DNA from: Caulobacteraceae bacterium | Lineage (GTDB): Bacteria > Pseudomonadota > Alphaproteobacteria > Caulobacterales > Caulobacteraceae | DNA: 64,000 nucleotides | Direction: 5' to 3' | Assembly (NCBI GenBank): GCA_027452265.1 | Contig: DAIDGR010000042.1 | Location: 1 to 64,000, forward strand | Part shown: one piece after another, positions 58,367 to 64,000 of the stretch | Numbering within the stretch: the first letter of the stretch is position 1 | Layout: each line of letters starts with the position of its first letter | Notes under the pieces: model-generated | Databases searched by the model: none | Told to the model about the DNA's origin: nothing | Seen by the model: the letters and a program-made list of their open reading frames with translations, nothing else | Program-made: the position numbers and the translations under genes

Positions 58367-59043
58367 GCCCGTCCTTGAGGCCGGGTCTGGAGCGTGCCGA
58401 GGTCTGGCTGTTCGATCTCGACAACACGCTCTACCCGCTGGACAGCGGCCTGGCGGTGCGGGTGTCGGACAGGATCACCGACTTCATCCAGGCGTTGACG
58501 GGACTGGAGCGAGACGCCGCCCGGGTCCTGCAAAAAGGCTATCTGGCGGATTACGGACTGACCCTGCGCGGTCTGATGACGCATCACGGCGTCGACCCGG
58601 ACGCCTTTCACGCCGCGATCAACGATGTCGAGCTCTCCAGTCTGGCCCCTGATCCCGGGCTGGCGGCGGCCATCGCCGCCTTGCCCGGCCGCAAGCTGAT
58701 CTTCACAAACGCCGACGCGGTGCACACCACGCGCGTCCTGGATCGGTTGCAGATGAGCCACCTGTTCGAAGACGTCTTCCATATCGCCCGGGCGGGGTAC
58801 GAACCCAAACCGTCCGAGATCGCCTATGAGCGTCTGCTGGCGGCCACCGGGATCGACGCCGGACGCACGGTGTTCTTTGAGGATTCCGAGCGCAATCTCG
58901 CCCCGGCTGCGCGTCTGGGCATGACCACCGTTCTTGTGGGCGACCAGGCCGCGCATCCCGCCGCGCCCTTCGTCGCCTACCGTGCGCCTTCGCTTCACGC
59001 CTTCCTGACGGCGGGCGCATCAATCGAGAAGTCCCCGCCATGA
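58363..59043 (+). CDS. pyrimidine 5'-nucleotidase, HAD superfamily
   Basis: [49 protein letters not shown]. Confidence 0.9.
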   Translation: MSPSLRPGLERAEVWLFDLDNTLYPLDSGLAVRVSDRITDFIQALTGLERDAARVLQKGYLADYGLTLRGLMTHHGVDPDAFHAAINDVELSSLAPDPGLAAAIAALPGRKLIFTNADAVHTTRVLDRLQMSHLFEDVFHIARAGYEPKPSEIAYERLLAATGIDAGRTVFFEDSERNLAPAARLGMTTVLVGDQAAHPAAPFVAYRAPSLHAFLTAGASIEKSPP

Positions 59044-59876
59044 GCCATTCTGACGACATCCGCACCGAGATCGAGGCCGGTTGGGCGCGGCGCGACAGCG
59101 TCAACCCGCAGACGCGCGGCGCCTTGCGCGAAGCGGTGGAGGCGGCGCTCCAGGGGCTCGACGACGGGTCCCTGCGTGTGGCCGAGAAGACCGCCGAGGG
59201 CTGGACGACCCACACCTGGTTGAAGGAGGCGATTCTGCTGTCCTTCCGCCTGGAGGCCTCGCGGCTGATGGGGCTTGACGGCGCCGCCGTGGGGCCCTGG
59301 TGGGACAAGATCCCCAGCAAATTCGAGGGCTGGGATGCGACCCGCTTCGCCGCCGCCGGATTCCGCGCGGTTCCCGGCGCGGTGGTGCGGCGCGGGGCCT
59401 ATGTGGCGCCTGGCGCGGTGTTGATGCCGAGCTTCGTCAATATCGGCGCTCATGTCGGCGAGGAGACCATGGTCGACACCTGGGCCACGGTCGGATCCTG
59501 CGCCCAGATCGGCCGGGGCGTGCATCTCTCGGGCGGCGCGGGGATTGGCGGGGTTCTGGAGCCGCTCCAGGCGGCCCCCACCATCATCGAGGACAACTGC
59601 TTTATCGGCGCCCGCTCGGAGGTGGCCGAGGGGGTGATCGTCGGCGAAGGCTCGGTGCTGTCCATGGGCGTGTTCCTGACCGCCTCCACCCGCATCGTCG
59701 ATCGCAAAACCGGCGAGGTGCATCGCGGCCGTGTGCCGCCCTATTCGGTGGTGGTGCCCGGCAGCCTGCCCGATCCGCATGGCGCCGGTCCCAGTCTCGC
59801 CTGCGCCGTGATCGTCAAGACGGTCGACGCCCAGACCCGCTCAAAGACCAGCATCAACGAGCTGTTGCGCGACTGA
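59040..59876 (+). CDS. dapD: 2,3,4,5-tetrahydropyridine-2,6-dicarboxylate N-succinyltransferase
   Basis: [11 protein letters not shown], hexapeptide region, [50 protein letters not shown]. Confidence 0.96.
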   Translation: MSHSDDIRTEIEAGWARRDSVNPQTRGALREAVEAALQGLDDGSLRVAEKTAEGWTTHTWLKEAILLSFRLEASRLMGLDGAAVGPWWDKIPSKFEGWDATRFAAAGFRAVPGAVVRRGAYVAPGAVLMPSFVNIGAHVGEETMVDTWATVGSCAQIGRGVHLSGGAGIGGVLEPLQAAPTIIEDNCFIGARSEVAEGVIVGEGSVLSMGVFLTASTRIVDRKTGEVHRGRVPPYSVVVPGSLPDPHGAGPSLACAVIVKTVDAQTRSKTSINELLRD

Positions 59877-59900
59877 GGGGCGACCTCAGGCGCCCGAATC

Positions 59901-61157
59901 CTAGTCCCGCCGCCTCTGGCCGCGTCCGCGCCCGGCGGCGAGGGCCAGGGCGATGGCGGGGGCGACGATCCCCGCGCCCAGGAAATAGGGCGCGTTCACG
60001 TTGATGCCGGAGAAGACCAGGGCCATGCCCTGGGGGCCGACGAACCGGGCCAGCGCGCTGGCGGCGTTGTTCAGGCCCATGATCTGGCCCTGGTTGTCGG
60101 CGTCGATGCTGCGCGAGATCAGGGCCCCGGTATTGGGAAAGGCGATCGAGGAGAAGAGACTCATGGTCGCCATCAGGGTGTAGGTGACCACGCCGCCATC
60201 GCCGATGAGGGGCTGGAGGAGGAGAGCGACCGACGTTCCCACCATGCCCACGGCCAGCATGCGGGCCTCGCCAAATCGCTTGGACAGGGTCCCGGTGAGG
60301 AAGAACTGGGTGGGCGAGGCGATCAGGCCCGACAGGCCGAACACGAAGCCGACCTGGCGCGGCTGCCAGTCGAAGCGGTGATGAGCCCAGAGCGGGAAGA
60401 TCGACTCGATGCCAGAAAACGCAAATCCGACGGTAAAGGTGAGCAGAATCAAAGGCCCGACCACCGGGTGGCGCACGGCATAGCCGAACATGCGCCAGCG
60501 GCTGGGTTGGGGCCCACGGGTCTTGCGATCGCGACTCTCACGAACCAGAAGGAAGACGCCCAGCGCAGCGGCCGCGGCCAGGCCCGAGGCGGCCAGGAGC
60601 GGGATCTGGAAGCCCAGCGGCCCCAGGGACGGTTTGGCCAGGCTGCCGCCGACGAAGGGCCCCAGGATGAAGCCGATATTGTAGGCCGCCCCGATCTTGG
60701 AGATGCGTCCGGCCCGGTCTTCAGGCGCGCTGACATCGGCGATATAGCCCTGAACCACGGAGCCATTGCCCGCCGCCATGCCGCCAAAGAAGCGAATGAT
60801 GAAGGCGAAATAGATGTTCGGCGCGAAGGCCAGGAGGCCATAGCAGGCGCAGTTGGCCAGAAGGGTGGAGACCAGGATCGGCTTGCGGCCGATACGGTCC
60901 GACAGGCGCCCCCAGAAGGGCTCGCCCCAGAACGAACCCATGGAATAGGCCGAGAAAATCAGGGCGATCTGCCAGGGCGCGGCATGGAACGAGGCCCCAT
61001 AGAAGGGCAACAACGGCACCACCACGCCAAAGCCGAGCATGTTGATGAACATGACCGACAGCAGGGTGTAGAGCGCCGCGTCGGAACGCTTGGGAGCGGC
61101 CTGGGGCGCGACCTCTCCCGCCGCCTCCGTGTCCGTATGACCCGTCGATCCGCTCAT
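59901..61157 (-). CDS. MFS transporter (TCR/Tet-like)
   Basis: GRLSDRIGRKPILVSTLLANCACYGLLAFAPN; 12 TM-like segments. Confidence 0.88.
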   Translation of the reverse strand: MSGSTGHTDTEAAGEVAPQAAPKRSDAALYTLLSVMFINMLGFGVVVPLLPFYGASFHAAPWQIALIFSAYSMGSFWGEPFWGRLSDRIGRKPILVSTLLANCACYGLLAFAPNIYFAFIIRFFGGMAAGNGSVVQGYIADVSAPEDRAGRISKIGAAYNIGFILGPFVGGSLAKPSLGPLGFQIPLLAASGLAAAAALGVFLLVRESRDRKTRGPQPSRWRMFGYAVRHPVVGPLILLTFTVGFAFSGIESIFPLWAHHRFDWQPRQVGFVFGLSGLIASPTQFFLTGTLSKRFGEARMLAVGMVGTSVALLLQPLIGDGGVVTYTLMATMSLFSSIAFPNTGALISRSIDADNQGQIMGLNNAASALARFVGPQGMALVFSGINVNAPYFLGAGIVAPAIALALAAGRGRGQRRRD

Positions 61158-61406
61158 GCTTCTGGCCTTAACCGCGCTCGCCCCGCACGACAACGGGGCG
61201 AGGTCACCCTTTTGGGAGCGGGGACCTGGCCCAGAGCGCGTCTATAACTTTCTGTAAAATCGCCGCTTTCGATTGAAGGCGGATGTCGTCGATAGGCCAG
61301 CGGACGACCAGGATCGCCGCATCTTGGGCCGCGTTCAGGTCACGTCCAGGTCGCCTGAGGGTCTTTCCGAGAAGGCATCAGGGACGGATCAGGACCAAGA
61401 GCCGCC

Positions 61407-61928
61407 TCAGCGCGGGGCGAGGATCATCACCATCTGACGGCCTTCCATGCGCGGCTCGTATTCGACCTTGGCCACGGGATCGAAGTCGGTCTTGACCTGC
61501 TGCAGAAGCTTCATGCCGAGCTCGGGGTGCCGCATCTCGCCGCCGCGAAAGCGCAGGGTCACCTTGACCTTGTCGCCCTCCTCGAAGAAGCGATGCATGG
61601 CCTTGGCCTTCACCTCGTAGTCGTGCACGTCGATGTTCGGCCGGAGCTTGATCTCCTTGACCTCGACCAGCTTCTGGCGCTTGCGCGCCTCGTTCTTCTT
61701 TTTCTGTTCCTGGAACTTGAACTTGCCGAAGTCGAGGATCTTGCACACCGGCGGATCGGCGTTCGGCGAGACTTCCACCAGGTCCAGCCCCGCCTCCACC
61801 GCCGCCTCGAGCGCCGCCGAGGTCGGCATGACCCCCTGCTTGTCGCCATTCTGATCGATGAGGAGGACGCGCGGCACGCGAATATCCTCGTTGATCCGGT
61901 GGGTATCCTTCGGCGGCGGGGTGGGCAT
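61407..61928 (-). CDS. infC: translation initiation factor IF-3
   Basis: [73 protein letters not shown]. Confidence 0.97.
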   Translation of the reverse strand: MPTPPPKDTHRINEDIRVPRVLLIDQNGDKQGVMPTSAALEAAVEAGLDLVEVSPNADPPVCKILDFGKFKFQEQKKKNEARKRQKLVEVKEIKLRPNIDVHDYEVKAKAMHRFFEEGDKVKVTLRFRGGEMRHPELGMKLLQQVKTDFDPVAKVEYEPRMEGRQMVMILAPR

Positions 61929-62065
61929 CAGGGGACGGCGAATAGGCGAGGCTCCTCAGTGACCTGAACGGGTGCAGTTATCATAGGCGCGGAAGATCAC
62001 GGCGTCTCGCGCCGGATTCCACGGCCTCGATATGAGCAAGGATCGCGAAAGGATCAAGACGCCGT

Positions 62066-63028
62066 TCACGCCCTGTCTCCCTGGCGCAACAGTTCAAGCG
62101 TCGTCGCGATCACCTCGGCCGGCGCCAGATCGGCCAGGACCGGCCGGCGCAGGATGCTCACCTGTCCGCGCGGCGCGTTCAGGGCCGGGTCGGAGTCGGC
62201 CGAAAACAGGACCAGGGACGGGGCGCCGGCGGCGGCCAGCAAGTGCATCGGCCCGGTGTCGTTGCCCACCGCGAGCCGCGCCTTGGCGCCAAGGCGCGCC
62301 AGCTCGATGAGGCTCGTGCGTCCGGTGAAGTCCATGGCCTGAGGGGCCAGGGCCTGAATCCCCGCCGCCGCGTCCCGCTCGGCCAGGCCCCCCACGATCG
62401 CCACCTCGAACCCCGCCGCCAGCACGGCCTCCGCCAGGGCGCCATAGCTGGCGCTGGGCCACAGCTTGAGCGGCCGTCGCGCCGCGGCGCCTGGCGCCAG
62501 GAGAACCAGCCGCGAGTCGCTGGCCGAGGGCTGTCCGGGCTCGAGCATCCAGCGGACGTCCGGTCCGGGGGCCTGGCCGGGCCCGCAGGGCGTCGGCGGG
62601 AACACCCGGGCGAGGTTGAGTTGATCGGCCTCTCGCTCCAGGGCGTGCAGGCCGCGGCGCCTGACGCGGTCCTGCGGAAGGGCGCAGCCGAAGGCCGTTC
62701 CGGACCAGACGGGCGGGGCCGGCCGCAGGGCCTGGAAGAGGAGGTTGGTGCGGTCGTTGGCCTGCAGGTCATAGACCCGGTCATAGCGCGCGCGGCGCAG
62801 GCGCCGCACCAGACCGAGCCACGCGTCGAACCGCTCGGGGCGACCGTCGCTCTCGACCGCGTCGAACCAGGGCGAGGCTCTGGCGACGTCGACGAAGGGC
62901 GGGGTGGTCAGGAGGGTGATATGGGCCTCCGGGTGGCCGCGCCTCAGCCGGGCGAAGGCGGCCATGGAGAGCACCACGTCGCCAAGCGCCGAGAGCTTGA
63001 TGACCAGAATGCGCTCAGCCTCGCTCAC
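62066..63028 (-). CDS. glycosyltransferase family 9 (heptosyltransferase-like)
   Basis: ERILVIKLSALGDVVLSMAAFARLRRGHPEAHITLLT; GNDTGPMHLLAAAG; GTG start overlapping the upstream stop (GTGA). Confidence 0.9.
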   Translation of the reverse strand: MSEAERILVIKLSALGDVVLSMAAFARLRRGHPEAHITLLTTPPFVDVARASPWFDAVESDGRPERFDAWLGLVRRLRRARYDRVYDLQANDRTNLLFQALRPAPPVWSGTAFGCALPQDRVRRRGLHALEREADQLNLARVFPPTPCGPGQAPGPDVRWMLEPGQPSASDSRLVLLAPGAAARRPLKLWPSASYGALAEAVLAAGFEVAIVGGLAERDAAAGIQALAPQAMDFTGRTSLIELARLGAKARLAVGNDTGPMHLLAAAGAPSLVLFSADSDPALNAPRGQVSILRRPVLADLAPAEVIATTLELLRQGDRA

Positions 63029-64000
63029 GCCGTCAGGTTCCTGCCCGGGGGGTGTGGCCACGTCTCCAGCACCTGGCGATAGAGGGTGAAGCTCGCGGCG
63101 ACCATGCGCTCGAGCGAGTGGTTCGCGGCAATGTGCGTCCGCGCGGCCTGGCCCAGCCTGGCGCGCGTCTCGCGTGGGAGGTTCAGGGCCGTGATCAGGG
63201 CCTGGGTCCAGGCCTCCGCATCCCCCGGGGGTACGAGCCAGCCGGTGACCCCCGGCCGCACGGTCTCGGTCACGGCGCCCAGATCCGAGGCGATCACCGC
63301 CGCGCCCATGGCCCCCGCTTCGGCGACGCCCCGGCCGAACGATTCCGGGGCTGTGGAGGGCGCCACGACGAGGTCGGCCGCCAGATAGGCCGCGGGCATG
63401 TCCTCCAGAGGGCCCGGCAGGCGCACCCACGCGCCCAGTCCCAGCCGTTCGGCCAGATCAGCGAGGCGCCTCGCCTCGCCCGCCCGTTCCTCGCTCCCGG
63501 CCAGGACCAGGACCGGCGGTTCGCCGATGAGACGGTCAGGCGAAAGGCGCGCCAGGGTCTCGATCATGAAAGCCTGACCCTTCCAGCCGGTCAGGCGGGC
63601 GGCGATGAGGATCACCGGGGCGGAAACGTCCTCGGCAAGGCCCATGGCGCGGCGGGCGTCCAGGACCCGGCTCATGGGCACGGCGGCCGGGTCGAACCGG
63701 GCGACATCGATCCCCTCGGGCACGACATGCAGCCGCGTCGCCGCCGCGGGGTGTTCAGCCAGCACGTGGTCGCGGGTGAATTGGGAGTTGGCGATGACCG
63801 CGCATCCCTTCGTCATGACCCGATTGTAGAGGCGCTTGGGGGTCGATCCCGCCGCGTAGATCCCATGATAGGTGGCGACCAGGGGAACGCGCGCGGCGCG
63901 GCAGGCCAGGAGCGCGCTGAGCGCCGGGGCCCGCGAGCGGACATGCACGAGGTCGACCCGTTCGCGCCGGATCAGACGCCATAGCCTGAGGGCGTTGAGG
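63025..64000 (-). CDS. glycosyltransferase family 4, 5' end cut by the window
   Basis: frame stays open to the window edge (LNALRLWRLIRRERVDLVHVRSRAPALSALL...); PVILIAARLTGWKGQAFMIETLARL; APSTAPESFGRGVAEAGAMGAAVIASDLGA. Confidence 0.9.
   Translation of the reverse strand, partial: LNALRLWRLIRRERVDLVHVRSRAPALSALLACRAARVPLVATYHGIYAAGSTPKRLYNRVMTKGCAVIANSQFTRDHVLAEHPAAATRLHVVPEGIDVARFDPAAVPMSRVLDARRAMGLAEDVSAPVILIAARLTGWKGQAFMIETLARLSPDRLIGEPPVLVLAGSEERAGEARRLADLAERLGLGAWVRLPGPLEDMPAAYLAADLVVAPSTAPESFGRGVAEAGAMGAAVIASDLGAVTETVRPGVTGWLVPPGDAEAWTQALITALNLPRETRARLGQAARTHIAANHSLERMVAASFTLYRQVLETWPHPPGRNLTA

Overview
High-GC alphaproteobacterial chromosomal window; gene content suggests a Caulobacterales-like genome, but taxonomy is inferred only. 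About 50 protein genes are supported. No rRNA, tRNA, CRISPR array, prophage or transposase was recognised. Main blocks: an AT-rich orphan ORF behind a C11 tract at the left edge; two AraC regulators flanked by two oxidoreductases; a divergent cydDC/cydABX locus including an unlisted cydX micro-gene; an acyl-CoA dehydrogenase / DUF6285-like / APH-like kinase trio resembling lvaABC; opgH and opgG/D arranged tail to tail; LemA-TPM-TPM; an amidohydrolase-HyuA-HyuB operon followed by a TonB-dependent receptor with a possible Pho box; an MdtABC-like RND efflux operon in which one permease carries a ~125-aa low-complexity insertion; an array of four acyl-CoA dehydrogenases; the rpmH-rnpA-yidC-yihA-argB-HAD-dapD housekeeping run; infC; and two glycosyltransferases at the right edge. 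Signals most worth a second look: the 112-bp dispersed double-palindrome repeat (two copies, one supplying the C-terminus and stop of a gene), the RND insertion, the lvaABC-like module, the 11-bp-periodic element upstream of the receptor, and the poly-C junction. All homology calls come from reading the translations; no database search was run.
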